From positions 39,578,901 to 39,642,900 of the forward strand of contig JAQMRL010000004.1 in assembly GCA_035578175.1 (NCBI GenBank): 64,000 nt of DNA. Direction: 5' to 3'. Position 1 is the first letter of the stretch, and every line of letters starts with the position of its first letter. Shown one piece after another: positions 43,590 through 55,251 of this stretch. The position numbers and the translations under genes were made by a program. The notes under the pieces are model-generated. The model saw only the letters and a list, made by a program, of their open reading frames with translations, was not told where the DNA came from and ran no database searches. Source of the stretch: Catonia carolina. Taxonomy: Eukaryota > Arthropoda > Insecta > Hemiptera > Achilidae.

Positions 43590-44262
43590 GTGAGGTATAG
43601 CCTTGTACAGACTCAGACTGACTATTCCTAAGAAGTGTGGTTAATTGCTTAGACAGAAACTCTTCATGAAGAAGAGTTGTTGGTGTATAATATTTAGTTA
43701 AAAATATTAAGTTAAAAATATATTTATATTAAATTAAATATATTATATTACATATTTAGTTAAAAATGTTGTATACTTGTGAGCTTAGTTTAGTTTAGCA
43801 ATAAATCGTAATGTATATGTAACTAAATTAAATAAACAAATAAACCCCCAGCTATCAAAGTACACCAGTAACTACTGTTTAGTATTCGAATCCGTATTTT
43901 TTTTAACAGTTAAGAATTATTTATAAACAGTTTAACAAAAACTTTCAGTAAATGGTTTAAAAATTTTCGAATATGTCTTGAAGAAGATAACACAGCAGCG
44001 TTGCTTCCATGTGATCATTTGGTTATAAGTGATAAATGTTTCTTCTTGGGTCCTGGCAATGTACAACTTTTCATTTTACGGAGAAAGACGTAGTTGTCGT
44101 TTAAAAGTTAACGGACGAGATGAATTAAGATGAGTCCGTATAAAAGTAACTTTACTAGGATTTTAACCATGGAATCTTCGACACCGCAAGTCAGCTGTTA
44201 ATAAGTTGACACACAACGACGAATTCACCTCTTGATTAACCCGGTGGGTCAATCTAATAATA
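43590..44262 (-). repeat. family C SINE split by two insertions
   Basis: Body words (TGAGGTATAGCCTTGTACAG, GGTTAATTGC) at 43590-43648, then CAGTAACTACTGTTTAGTAT at about 43868-43900, then the head (GTAACTTTACTAGGATTTTA to AACCCGGTGGGT) at 44133-44262. Together they make one copy with AT-rich insertions at about 43655-43852 and 43905-44100. The first insertion holds an AACTCTTC/GAAGAGTT hairpin and ATTTAGTTAAAAAT direct repeats. Confidence 0.65.
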
Positions 44263-44805
44263 AATTTATTTATTGACTGTTTTAATGAAATGGTTGGATT
44301 TTTATTTTGAAATTATAATATTCAATTATAATTTTCAGCTAAAATGATTTTTTTTAGTTTGTTTTTTATATTTAAATAATTTATTCTATTTAAATAATAA
44401 TTTTCTATTTAATATTTTCACTGTTACGACATACTATAAAAATATAGTCTACTATTTTTCCTTGAAAAACTTTTTATCCTTATTTAGTAACATCTTCAAC
44501 TCCATATTCATACAACTAGCAGTGTTTATGATACACTTAAGTAATGTCCTATTTTCGTCATGATTGAGGAAATCACCGAGTGGCAAATTTTCGTTGTTGT
44601 TTTCTATAAGATTACTATTGAAGCATCTTTTTAATCTGCTTTATTGATTTTCTAGTAGTTATGGGACAATGCTCGTATCTCTGGATTTTTGTATTATTTA
44701 TTAACTTTAAACGGAAACGAGTATATAATTTGTTTTACAGGATACAAACTTTCTCAAAACATTTTTACGTTTAATTACATGTAGTCCCTACTAAGTTGGG
44801 AGGTG
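44263..44805. other. AT-rich spacer
   Basis: Nothing recognised. Confidence 0.4.
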
Positions 44806-45130
44806 GGATGAGGACGGAGGTGTTTTACGACTGCCTTGCTCACTGAGCGGAAAATTATGCTTATCAGCATGCTAGACCCTCTGAAAAGCATCTTTCTACC
44901 CTGTAAATGACTGCTTCACTTCATATATCACAGGGTCTGACTGTATAATGAAATTCATTACTCTTAGAGGAAATAACTCAGTGTCTTTTATACCCCTACC
45001 TCTTTTGTTCTTAAATACTTCAGTCTTTTAATTGGCTGACTATGTAATAAGAAACAGAACTATCTTTTCTAGCCATAGAATTAACAGATCGAGTGTAAAT
45101 AATTTAAGACACCGCCTGTCTCTTATGGGG
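44806..45130 (-). repeat. family A, 3'-truncated copy
   Basis: Reverse-strand family A with GACCCTCTGAAAAGCATC, GGTCTGACTGTATAATGAAA, GTAATAAGAAACAGAACTAT and ACCGCCTGTCTCTTATGGG at its outer 5' side. The terminal hairpin and AAC tail are missing. Confidence 0.8.
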
Positions 45131-46225
45131 AACCCTACTAAGTACGAAATTCATACATCATACATCGAGATCTCCACGTAGACTGTATACATTTAAATTT
45201 ACCAAGAAAACATTATTTTTTAACATCTGTTCAATTGAATAAATTATTGGTTAAAAGTTCACCCCGTCATACAGATGTTTTTACTTAGATAATAATATCA
45301 AAGAACCTAATATCTGTACTTTAAATACTGTATTATAAACTCTAACCTTATACCCTTAGGTTAGATGAGGATTGTTTGATGTGCAAATAACAGAATTGAA
45401 TCTCGAAGAACTGAAAAATATGTGAGCTTTGTCATTTTACTTTTTTCTTACCACTTACGTTACCACATTATTTTTAAGATTTTTATCTTTTTGTTTCATT
45501 ATTTCCAATCGGTTCTTCTTTTAAATTTTACGTTTCACACGGTTCAATCTAACACCTTTTCATTAATTTAATATGCTTTTAATTTGAAGTTATTATTTTA
45601 TTTAACTTCTTGGATTTTTAACTGCAAAATTGAGATAATACAAATGCATTGTGATTTTTTTAATTATTACTGGATTTCAACTTATTTTGACGTTTTATTT
45701 ATTACTAGAAGCCCAAGTGTGTGAGTGTGCGCGCGCGCGTGTGTAATTCTGTTTTTAGAATTTCAGCGTTAAGTTCCGCAGTTGAGGGTCAAAAACTAAC
45801 TGATATAAAAATACCTATATCGTGTGTACAATATATAATATATGTACAATATAATTTTATTCTTCGTGTCATTCAGCAGGAATGAGAAATTTTAAAAAAA
45901 CGTTATTTATCTAAGTTCGCATTGACTAACAAAAGAGGTCATTGGTGACCACATTACAGAAATACATACAAAGTTATAAAAACACACACACCCACGCACA
46001 AAAGTATAACATAGATAGACCTATATACAACGAGATCATCGATAAAGCCACGAATGATAACTCATTTTCAATGAAAATTTGGACAACATAAAATAAAAAA
46101 ATAGAATGATATTATCGTAATTTTTTTTATAATTATATTCTATTAAATCTGAAATTTTGTGAAAGTTCAAAAATATTATTGTTTTCTTAAGTGTTTCCTT
46201 TCAATACTAAATTTATTCTTAAATT
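45131..46225. other. AT-rich spacer with a GT/GC run
   Basis: A short alternating purine-pyrimidine run (GTGTGCGCGCGCGCGTGTGT) lies at about 45724-45743. The rest is unassigned. Confidence 0.5.
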
Positions 46226-46235
46226 ATTATTAACA

Positions 46236-47165
46236 GGCGTTTGACAAAGTTTGGAATCCAGGTATGTTATACAAATTTAAAATAAAATAGAATATCCATA
46301 CTTCTTGATTTTTAAAAACTATCTTTCAAATCGTTTCTTCCAAGTTAAATATGATAATGTCTTTTCCAATTTCTGCTTAATAAATTCCGGCGTTTCTCAA
46401 GGTAGCATTTTGATCCCGTTATTATATACACTTTAAACAGACGACCTTCCAGAACATGAATTTGTAATGACGGCAACGTTCGCAGATGACATAGCGATTT
46501 TAGCGGCGGACGCTTCTCCGACATGTGCCTCGGAGAAGTTACAAACCCATCTTGACAACGTTCACGAATGGTGCAAGAAATGGAGAGTGAAGATTAATGA
46601 GAATAAGTCAACGCACATAACGTTTACATTAAAGAAACCAACATGTCCAGTGGTCAGTTTGAACGGTACAGTAATCCCACAGAAGGAGGAAGTTAAATAT
46701 TTGGGTTTGCATCTAGATTGAAGAATCACGTGAAGTCATAATATATGGATCAAACGAAAGCAACTTGGGCTAAAGTTACGTCAACTGTTCTGGCTCTTAA
46801 GCAGCAAATCTCAACTATCCCTTGAAAATAAAGTACTCGTATACAAAGTAATACTAAAACCAGTTTGGACTTATGGGTTAGAGCTAGTTCATCAAATACA
46901 GTATAGAAATACTGCTGCGCTTCCAATCAAAATGCCTGAGACTAATCACTGCAGCATCATGGTACGTAAACAATGAAATACTACACAATGATCTTAACCT
47001 GCCCATCATAAAGGAAGAAATTAAACAACACAGTGAAAAACATTTACAAAAACTAGAAGACCATTAGAATCCATTAGCGATTAACCTCTTTGATAGCAGC
47101 GAAGATACTCACAGACTGAAACGTTTTAAAACACTCGACTTACCTCTACGATTTTGTTAATCATT
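46236..47165 (+). pseudogene. Jockey-type LINE reverse transcriptase, decayed 3' half
   Basis: Reverse transcriptase motifs appear in order across broken frames: QAFDKVWNPGMLYK near 46236, SGVSQGSILIPLLYTL near 46390, and the catalytic ATFADDIAIL in the longest open piece (46467-46721). That piece continues EWCKKWRVKINENKSTHITF and VKYLGLHLD before a stop. Beyond that the thumb and C-terminal region (YVNNEILHNDLNLPIIKEE-like, near 46960) is split by frameshifts. The last words match the scrap at 1360-1436. It is the same broad clade as the element at 1852-2715 but a different lineage (FADD instead of YADD). It is dead. Confidence 0.8.
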
Positions 47166-48415
47166 TAAACCTTTTTTCTTTTCTACTTCAACTAATAATC
47201 ACCGTCATTTCATAGTAGGCATTGTTATCATCTCTATCATCGTCATCATCTCCAGCTTCAACAACTTTGTGTTTCAAGATGTTGATTCACAGTTCATCAA
47301 GTTTAGTTTTGTACATATTTTTTTATGTACAATGTTTTTCTTCACGTTGTATCAACGATAACGTCTTGTTGTATCACACTACTTAGTGTGGTTTTTATTT
47401 TAATTCTAAGGACGTTACACAGATTTTCTCTTCTTTGCTTAAAGTTTTTGTATTTATAAACTGATTGTTAAAGAAATACTCTGTTAAAAAAATTTATTTT
47501 ATAAATAAATTGTGAATATGATTTTTTTACAATTTGAGACAATAAATTTAAAAGTTTTCTTTATACTTCCAAATAAATGCCGAAATATAATTCTGTAAAG
47601 TAAATAAATTATCTGTATTTAAATTTACTACAGCTCAACCATTTCCCGATATCATTTATGATCTATGAGTTTATTTTTTATATTCGTATATTTACTTGTG
47701 CTCAAGACAGAAAGCAGAGAACAATAAATTTCTATCAACTTTTTATTATTAGTTTTATTTCTTGCATGAATACAAATACTGGTTTAGTTATTGTTACCAT
47801 AACTATAAAAATAATTTTACTATTATAAACTACAGCTAATATCAGTTCTAAAATTTCATTTGTTATAGAGTTCTATGTCATTTACAAATAATCTACAAAA
47901 TATTTACGGGTTTACAGTGCAATATGTCGGGGCACTTATACTAAAATAATATTTTGAATAGATAAAACGTTATGGTATGTGAGTTTCATAAAGTTTGGCT
48001 TGGTATTGTTCAGTACACTTATCTTTTAACAGTCCCATTTGACCCTTTAAAGGAAACTACAACTTCTGATTCAAATATTTCCGAACATGCAGCTATGGTA
48101 TTGTAAATAAAAGTCATAAAATCGTATTTTCTATTCATAGTATTTTAAATTTATTATTTACGATTGTATTTAGTTTATTTAGTTACAATTAATTGTAAGT
48201 AAATCATACCAATAACCGCATTAACTATCTTGCTTAACTTTAGGCATTTCATACTTTTGTAGTTTGGTCTGTTATAGGCTATCTATTAATTACAGTAAAA
48301 TTTGGTTACAACCAGTGACGTAGATAACGGAAGGTTCAGGGTGTCCAGATTCCCCTCCGAAATGTAAAAAGAAAAGAAAAAAATATTTTAATTATTAGTA
48401 TTATTATTATTATTA
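47166..48415. other. AT-rich spacer
   Basis: No gene or repeat match. A short CATC-rich run lies near 47230-47255 and an (ATT)n run near 48398-48415. Confidence 0.4.
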
Positions 48416-48419
48416 TTTA

Positions 48420-48660
48420 TGCAATACAATTCCCAGAATGGCTGGTTACAAGAGATAAACAAAGATCTTAACACTCTGGGAATAACGTACAACATGATTC
48501 TGAAACGAAAAGATGGACCAATACTCGAAGACCCAAAAATTTAATTTCCATTAATAACCAGAAAAGTTCGACAGTATAATAACTGACGCGCAGAGGAGGG
48601 CCAGATCTGAGAATATGAAGAAGATAGTTATTTATGGAATGAAGAAAACAAATTAAGCGA
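48420..48660 (+). pseudogene. LINE C-terminal fragment (W-x-EI-x-D motif)
   Basis: Frames read NGWLQEINKDLNTLGITYNM then ILKRKDGPILEDPKI, and after a stop VRQYNN and TDAQRRARSENMKKIV. The two motifs, W-x-x-EI-x-x-D-L followed 30-40 residues later by R-x-x-SENMK, also occur in the minus-strand LINE at 52630-53190 and in scraps at 13445 and 14320. It follows an (ATT)n run. Confidence 0.55.
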
Positions 48661-48914
48661 TCCGCTAAAGACCGAAAATTGACTATAGTGTTCTAGTTAG
48701 GGCTTAAGATAAAAAGATAAGTAAATTTTACCAATAGGTAGTAGGAAACCTATCAAGTTAAATTAAATAATTACCTAAAATAATTTAAAGCGGCGTTTAG
48801 CGAACTTCTTTAATATTACGTATTTATTTATTCAGATCATTATAAAATCATCCCTTGTTTTAAGGTGGTTTCGGTTCAGTTGCGCTCGGTTTTTAGGTAA
48901 TTTCCGGTCATTCC

Positions 48915-48985
48915 TGACTGGAAGTTGAACCCAGGACCCTGGCATAGAAGCCGGTTGCGCTGATCTCTACACCACGGGCCAGCCA
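48915..48985 (-). repeat. SINE-2 head
   Basis: Minus strand: GGCTGGCCCGTGGTGTAGAG, GGCTTCTATGCCAGGGTCCT, GGGTTCAACTTCCAGTCAGG. The tail is missing. Confidence 0.75.
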
Positions 48986-49420
48986 GATTACTAGTAGCCC
49001 CCGGATGCTGGACTTCACGGCAAACTAAACGTTTAACTTCTTACAAGAAAGTAGAATCACGCTGTCCAAATAAAACCAATCGATACTGAAATCAAAATTT
49101 TTATTGACATCGGTATGAATCACCTGTTGAACATTTTTTATCTGTTAATTTGAGGTTACGTAGACTAATTTAAAAAACTACTGAGATGGTGTAATAAATT
49201 TTTTCTAATAAAACAATCATAGCAACGTGTTATTTACATATGTTTTACGTAGATAATTTTATAGGGCAATTTTCGCTACTTAAAAAAAACGTTTACAATT
49301 TATTGTAATATTGTAGAGCAGAAACTTTGAATATTTTATCACTGAGGGGTTTGCTCTGTCATATAATTGGCATCCAGACGATGAACTGTCGATTTTAGGT
49401 TGGATAAGCAATTTAATCTG
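48986..49420. other. spacer
   Basis: Nothing recognised. Confidence 0.4.
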
Positions 49421-49424
49421 TACA

Positions 49425-49807
49425 TTACAGACAGATGGGGCGACAAATTATTTACACTCAATCTGTTGGTTGTAGGGGTAAAATAAATAGTTCTATTTCT
49501 TATCACATGGTCAGCCAATTAAATGACTGAATCATTTAAGAACAGAAGAGATAGAGGTGTAAAAGGCACTAATCAGAGTTATCTCTTCTGAAAGTAATGA
49601 ATTTCATTATACAGCCAGATCTTGTGGTAAATGAAGTAAAGTTGTCATTTGCAGGGTGGAAAATATTTGCTTTTTAGAGGACCCGGCAGGCTGATAAGCG
49701 TACTTTTCCACTCAGAGAGGAAGGCAAATAGTAAACCACCTCACTCCTCGTTTTACTCAACCTCTTCAGGTTCAAACCAGCCTTTCGGCTGATGACCTAA
49801 ACAAGCA
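49425..49807 (+). repeat. family A, near full-length copy
   Basis: Starts near ACAGACAGATGGGGCGACAA, continues through CACTCAATCTG, AGTTATCTCTTCTGAAAG, GTCATTTGCAGGGTGGAA and AGTAAACCACCTCACTCC. It ends with GGTTCAAACCAGCC, the hairpin AGCCTTTCGGCT and GATGACCTAAACAA. Confidence 0.85.
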
Positions 49808-51180
49808 ATTTAAGTTATCGTGGAATTAGAGAACTTAATTGTCTTCCCTAAATTAAAGACGCAATTAAAAAAAAATTCTACAATCGGTCAACCAGCTTAC
49901 TGCATCCCATTTTAAAATATTATTTAACCGTTATGATAATGTTCTTATGGTATTTTTAGGATTTTTAATTGATCGTCAGTCTGTTTTATATCACTTAATT
50001 TGACGGCAAGAATTAATTTTTCTCTTTTGATATGAAATAACACTTTATATCTTAATTCCCATGATATAAACCCACGATATAATTCCCATGATATAAAACA
50101 TGTTTTTAGTCCCTTTTTTGTTAAACTATTTCAGTTCATCCCATTATAAAAGTAAATATTCTAAATTTTGGTTATTAATAATTGTATTTGACATTTGCAC
50201 AAGACAGAATCAAAAACCAAAAAGTTCAAAAAAAATTTAATGTGATTATTGTTCAGTTTCTTTCTGTAACCCAAAACACTTACGTTCTCATAAAATTTTG
50301 TTAAAAAAACTCACTGTATCTTATTTAGAAACGCGTTTAAAAAATGTATACTGCAACAAAACTGATTAATTCATGTTAAATAATATCAAATTTATTTAAG
50401 TCGAGCGTTTTCAAAAAAATAATAAAACTCTACAAGTCTGGAACTTCTTTAATATCATTAATTTAAATGAGTATCAAAACTGTCCATGCACACGTTTCAG
50501 TTCTTATTATTTTAATTTTGCATAGTGTGTAGATTTTGTTTAGATCGACTCGGTAAATTTCATTTTGTTACAAAAATTCTTGCAATTTTCATCCATTGTA
50601 AGATTTTTTCTTAATATAATTAATCGTTTTTACTGTTAATTTTAAAGACTTCTTTTGTTATTTTTTCAAAAATACAAGTATAAATAATTTACCAATGTTA
50701 CATTTTTTTTTGAATTCGTTTATTCTCAATTGTATAAACTTAAAAACTAGCGAATGTTTTAACAAAATGAAACAAAAACAATCAAAAGTAAGTGACCAAT
50801 ATGTTTGTAGTATATGGCTTTTAAGGAAAGAACCTTAAAGATTTTTTGGAAACAATTTGTTTATTAAAATTTATCAGTTTAAATATTGGATAACAGTGTT
50901 AGTAGTTATTTAATAAATAAAACCAATTGTAAAATTACTTTAAAATATTTTTTATGGTTTCAATACCCATGAGTCCAAATATTTCAGAACAAAATTTTAT
51001 CAAAACTACTTAAGACTCTTTTGCTGCAGCATCTATGTTCATTGAGTCATGAAAGTGAGTAATTTAGTTCACGAGAACAACTGTTTCAGCCAATGACTGT
51101 TGCAATTTTCACGTGATAACTGATTACCAGCATAACATTTTACATGTTCATAACAATGTTTATTAAAATGTTAAATGATG
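49808..51180. other. AT-rich spacer
   Basis: A short direct repeat of CCCATGATATAA-like words lies near 50055-50095. Otherwise unassigned. Confidence 0.4.
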
Positions 51181-51354
51181 TATTAACTGCATTAAAACCC
51201 CGATTATCCAAAACCCGCTTAACCATAACCCGCCTAAACCGAAACGGATTCAAGAAACTTGAAACTTGTTTTCTAATTTGTTGATTACTCAATTTTAATA
51301 TTGTGCATACGTAGATGACAGCATGTAATAAGTCGTTAAAGTACAGAACTTGCC

Positions 51355-51735
51355 TATAATAGGCAGGTGGAGTGTTAAATTGTTTGCACTCAATCTGCTA
51401 GTTCCAGTGGTAAAAAATAGTCCTTTTTCTTATCAGCTGATTATATGACTGATACATTTAAGAGCAGAAGATGTAGAGGTGTAAAAGATATCAGACTTAT
51501 CTCCTGTAAGAGTAATGAATTTTATTATACAGCCAGACCCTGGGGTGAATAAAGTGAAGGTATCATTTTCAGGGAAGAACGAGATGCTTTAACGGGGGTC
51601 TGGCATGCTGATAAGCATAGGATACTTTTCCACTTATTGAAGAAAGCAATGGTAAACCACTCACTCCTCGTATTACTTAGTAAAGTCTCTAGAGGTTCAA
51701 ACCAGCCTTTCGGCTGATGACCTTAACAACAAAGT
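51355..51735 (+). repeat. family A, full-length copy
   Basis: Begins TATAATAGGCAGGTGGAGTG and runs through the usual body to GGTTCAAACCAGCC, the AGCCTTTCGGCT hairpin and GATGACCTTAACAACAAAG. It gives the best view of the 5' limit of the family. Nested in a pogo-like element. Confidence 0.85.
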
Positions 51736-51837
51736 AGAGAATGGTGTTCAATGAAGTATATTACGAATATAAAGTTTCACTACTTTGGGAATTCGTTTAC
51801 TCGTTCTTTACCTCCAGGACCTGCTTCGTTTCCTGCT

Positions 51838-51890
51838 TGTTTTGCGGCAACATCATGCCATCGTTGATGGCATGATGTTGCCGCAAAACA
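51838..51890. repeat. 53-bp palindrome, 25-bp perfect arms
   Basis: Arm TGTTTTGCGGCAACATCATG plus CCATC (51838-51862), a three-base GTT loop, and the exact reverse complement (51866-51890). It is GC-richer than its surroundings. The loop is too short for a microRNA precursor. Likely a recent fold-back duplication. Confidence 0.95.
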
Positions 51891-52165
51891 CGGTTTCATA
51901 AAATATCTCACATTTTTTTCTTTAAATGACTAAATATTTTTAAAAGATAGCATAAATATTAATATCTGTGCAATATTACATTTTGGTCCCTTGAAATTTC
52001 TGTGTGTCTTTTTATACATAGTACTAATAAACAGTCGTAAAAAATATTTTATAATCATTTTTACTATTTTTGAACACTAAAACTACGGCTCTGCGTGTTA
52101 CCAGAAATTTCGCGTATCCGAAATTACGTCTGTCCCCTAAATTTCGGTTAAGCGGAGTTCTGATG

Positions 52166-52625
52166 TGTGTACCCAACGATTACATAAAGTACGTCCTAGA
52201 AATATATTGTTTATTAAACACATCCTCCTGTTAAGTGATACTCCCATTTTAACGCCAGATGCATTATTATCTTCTCTAATTATATGAATTAAATACTAAT
52301 ACGTTATAAGTAATTTATTTTAATAAAAAGCTAGAATATAAAAAATATCAGTAAGCCTAATCTATTTATAGCACCCAGTTTAATATGCTTGTATATTCTC
52401 CTACACATACGTAAACGTACACAAAGAAATTTGCTGTTTATCGATTTTTAAAAACATCGACTAGAACTCTGATTTTCCGGTTCATCCAATGAAGGCTGCA
52501 GGTAGTTACATTTCTGTCAAAAGTTTACGTTAGTTTATCACATTTTTTATAATGTCAAAGTAAAATAATTTATTGTTTAATTATGTATTTCGTCTAAGGG
52601 AAATTATAGAAAACGTGAGGTAACT
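52166..52625. other. AT-rich spacer
   Basis: Nothing recognised. Confidence 0.4.
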
Positions 52626-52629
52626 TTTC

Positions 52630-53195
52630 TGGAAGCTCTTATTGCAGTGCACATTCTCAGTATTCGCTTGTTGTATGCTATTTTCCTTTCTTCTGTCCAA
52701 TCGGAATTCTGTTTTTACTCTTCATGGAAGCCCTTAAAATCTGTAGTTACATGTCTCAATTTGATTCGGTTCGTTAAGTTTTCTCGGTTTATTCCGGTTT
52801 TCTCAATATCCTTCCTGACTTCTTTAAACCATTTATCCACCTATTGTTTAGTGTCAGAAAAATTGATTTATCAACCTGTTGGCATCCATTCTGGACAGAT
52901 TTCTGTAAAATTTTATTTATTCTTCTTTGTCTAATTGTTTTTATTAATCGTTGATATTCCTTGTACAGTTCTTCTCGACCTCATAACCTCTATTGACCGT
53001 CTACTATCTTCGGACTCAATATCTTGCGGAGGATATTTCTCTCAAATTTTTCTGCTTTTTCTAGACCAGCTCTCCCGATTATTCTAAGGCACTCACTGGC
53101 ATGTGAAACACAGGTTTTATCACAGTATTGTAGTGCTGATTGTGTCTTGAGAGTGCTTTCTTCTTATACAAGTGGTGAGTTCCTCGAAGTACACC
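52630..53195 (-). pseudogene. LINE ORF2 C-terminal region, decayed
   Basis: Read from 53195 leftward: CDKTCVSHASECLRIIGRAG, LEKAEKFERNILRKILSPKI (the E-x-F-E-R-x-I-L-R-K-I-x-x-P-x thumb motif of LINE enzymes), then VEKNCTRNINDLIKTIRQRR. After stops come the W-x-x-x-V-R-x-D-I-x-x-T-G-I-N-R-E block and WTEERKIAYNKRILRMC. Several stops and shifts make it dead. The plus-strand ORFs at 52647-52934 and 53024-53251 are shadows. It supplies the longest version of the tail family seen at 13445, 14320 and 48420. Confidence 0.65.
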
Positions 53196-53321
53196 GGTCA
53201 TCTTTCTTCGTCTGTTGTTGTAAAAACATTTTTAAAACAATTCTAAATTAATAATTGTAGTATAAATGCATTTAGAGTACTAGTAACAAGTCTAGAACGC
53301 CAATATTAGTGAGCCAATAAA

Positions 53322-53338
53322 ACCCAGTATAACTTATT
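53322..53338. repeat. left 17-bp target-site duplication
   Basis: ACCCAGTATAACTTATT, identical to 54406-54422; the pair brackets the retroelement between them. Confidence 0.85.
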
Positions 53339-54405
53339 AATAATATTAATAATAATCAATTTATTTGATTTAGGGGACTTGCTACATACAAATGGAGTTG
53401 CTACATTTTTCTTTGTGAAGTACAAGAGATACTACTTATATAATACATACAACAGATAATACACGTAGTTATACACAAACACAAGTTCAATAACAAAATA
53501 AATTCAAAAACGTTGAGTAGCAGGTAAATTAGAATATAACAAAGCAGTAGATCAGGAATTTTAATAACAATTATTGAACTAATAGATTCACCATTATTTC
53601 CTAAAAACAAACAAATGAATGAAGTTTACTTATTAAAATTTCCTTGAACTTTATTTCTTTAAATTTCGGTAAACATAGAAACGAATAGACTATTATCCGT
53701 TTCAAACCATAAAGACTCGAGTCCGAAAGCAAGTTGTCGCAAATTGGCCAATCGGATACCAATGCACTCCACATCAAAATTCAGCCTGCTCAAATCTGCG
53801 CTGATCAAACGAAAACTTCCCGAAACGGCCCTAAGCTGCGCCCCCGTGGCTTGAACAAAAAAGCGCCCGCCTCTCCAGCCCAACCTCCCGCAGCCCCACC
53901 CCGAATTCGTGCAAAACCAGAACGGGTGGTCTGACATTCGCCAAATCCCAGGAGAACACACAACAGTTCCCTCCAAAGGGCTTTGCAAAATACAAAACTC
54001 AACCCCTCAAGAAGCCGTCGCCAATCCTCCGTAGCAACCCCCGAACAACCCGAAATCCGAACAAACCGCAAACCACCTCACCACCACCCTCGCCATTCCA
54101 TCCAAAATCCAAAACTCAACCCCTCAAGAAGCCGTCGCCAATCCTCCGAAGCAACCCTCGAACAACCCGAAATACGAACAAACTGCAAACTGCATCTCCA
54201 CCCTCGCCATTCCATCCGCACTCAAACCGTAAAAACTATACAAAAATTCGATGGCAGACGCCACAGGAACTCCTCAAATGTGGACCCGCCCACCCGAAAA
54301 CCACAACGCGGAGCGGCACAAGCACTCGTTCCACCGGTGAGGGAAGACTCGATACCACGCAGTGCCGCCAAACGTCATCCCCAGCTCCATCAAGTCCATT
54401 CCACG
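53339..54405 (-). mobile_element. GC-rich retroelement with internal tandem monomers
   Basis: A 1067-bp insertion between perfect 17-bp direct repeats. On the minus strand it starts at a GC- and CpG-rich part (54405 to about 53750) and ends in an AT-rich 3' part closing TTGATTATTATTAATATTAT. A long target duplication and simple 3' end point to target-primed reverse transcription, as for LINEs and SINEs. The GC-rich part holds two tandem ~115-bp monomers (roughly 53990-54105 and 54105-54220, sharing CTCAACCCCTCAAGAAGCCG). Open frames exist on both strands there (53659-53988 and 53805-54071 minus; 53983-54447 plus) but they track GC richness and show no reverse transcriptase or gag motif. It may be an internally deleted LINE that kept its promoter-like 5' repeats and 3' end, or a SINE-like parasite. 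Confidence 0.7.
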
Positions 54406-54422
54406 ACCCAGTATAACTTATT
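54406..54422. repeat. right 17-bp target-site duplication
   Basis: Exact copy of 53322-53338. Confidence 0.85.
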
Positions 54423-55250
54423 TGCTCAAAGAAAAAGCTCCAAGTAAGATTATTGCTCTAGATGGAGTTAAAAGTATTATTTTTATAACTTCTGATAGAA
54501 ATAAAATTTAAAGCTTGTTAAGTATATTAAAATACTGACAGCAACTGTTAATCACCCAATTGCTGTGATGTTGCTAGCTATAAGTCGGCGCATAGCGTAG
54601 GCGCAATTGCTAGTTTTATATAAAATGTTTAATAATTTAAATAGCGGCCTTTTTGTTTATTGATACAGTGAATGAATATTTAAAATCATATTGCAACATT
54701 AATAATGAATGTGCTTTAAAATGAACGTTGAAATTGAACAGATTCCCGACACTAAAATCAACAAAAATTAATGTGCTATCAATTTGTACACGAAATGGAA
54801 TTCCCGTTATATTCCTTTCTGGACGGGAAGAGTTTCTTCTTTTATTATTTATTTACCCATTCACTTTTTCATTACTTCACTTTTTATTAGTAATTGTTAT
54901 CGATTCATTTTTGGAAGAATGCCAAGAAAAACCTGGAAACAAACTTTACATATTATAAGTTATGTGATTTTTTCTATTGTCCATATATTATTATCACTAT
55001 TAAATATTTAATTAAAACTTTTCGGTTAAATAATTACTTTTACAATCATTCTTTGCCTTTCACTCTCTCCTATTGTATAATAGAATTATAATATTATAGA
55101 GTACATTTTAATGTAATTTTGGAAAAATGTTTGATTAAGAAATTGTATTTTACAAAACAGTTTTTAACTGGCGTTCTGTGAAGATTTTAAGTATATTCAT
55201 TTGCAGATTATGACTTAGAAACTACAAATTTAGAAAAGAATATGTCCTTT
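54423..55250. other. AT-rich spacer
   Basis: Overlapping short plus-strand frames at 54728-55091 are hydrophobic and AT-driven; no family is recognised. Confidence 0.4.
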
Positions 55251-55251
55251 T

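Larger units (their letters stand above)
51190..52165. mobile_element. pogo/Tigger-like element with nested insertion
   Basis: The left end CATTAAAACCCCGATTATCC and the right end, in reverse complement CATCAGAACTCCGCTTAACC, are related inverted termini. Both have subterminal words of the kind found in pogo/Tigger elements (AACCCGCTTAACC at left, CCGAAATTTAGGGG at right). Intact TA borders are not evident. A family A copy (51355-51735) and a perfect palindrome lie inside. No transposase is readable, so what remains is non-autonomous. Confidence 0.55.

Noticed and set aside
45724..45743. Z-DNA-forming GT/GC run as a regulatory site
   Set aside because: It is short and isolated, with no promoter or gene beside it.
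52647..53251. Two plus-strand ORFs of 75-95 codons
   Set aside because: The opposite strand carries a LINE thumb and C-terminal signature, so these are shadows.
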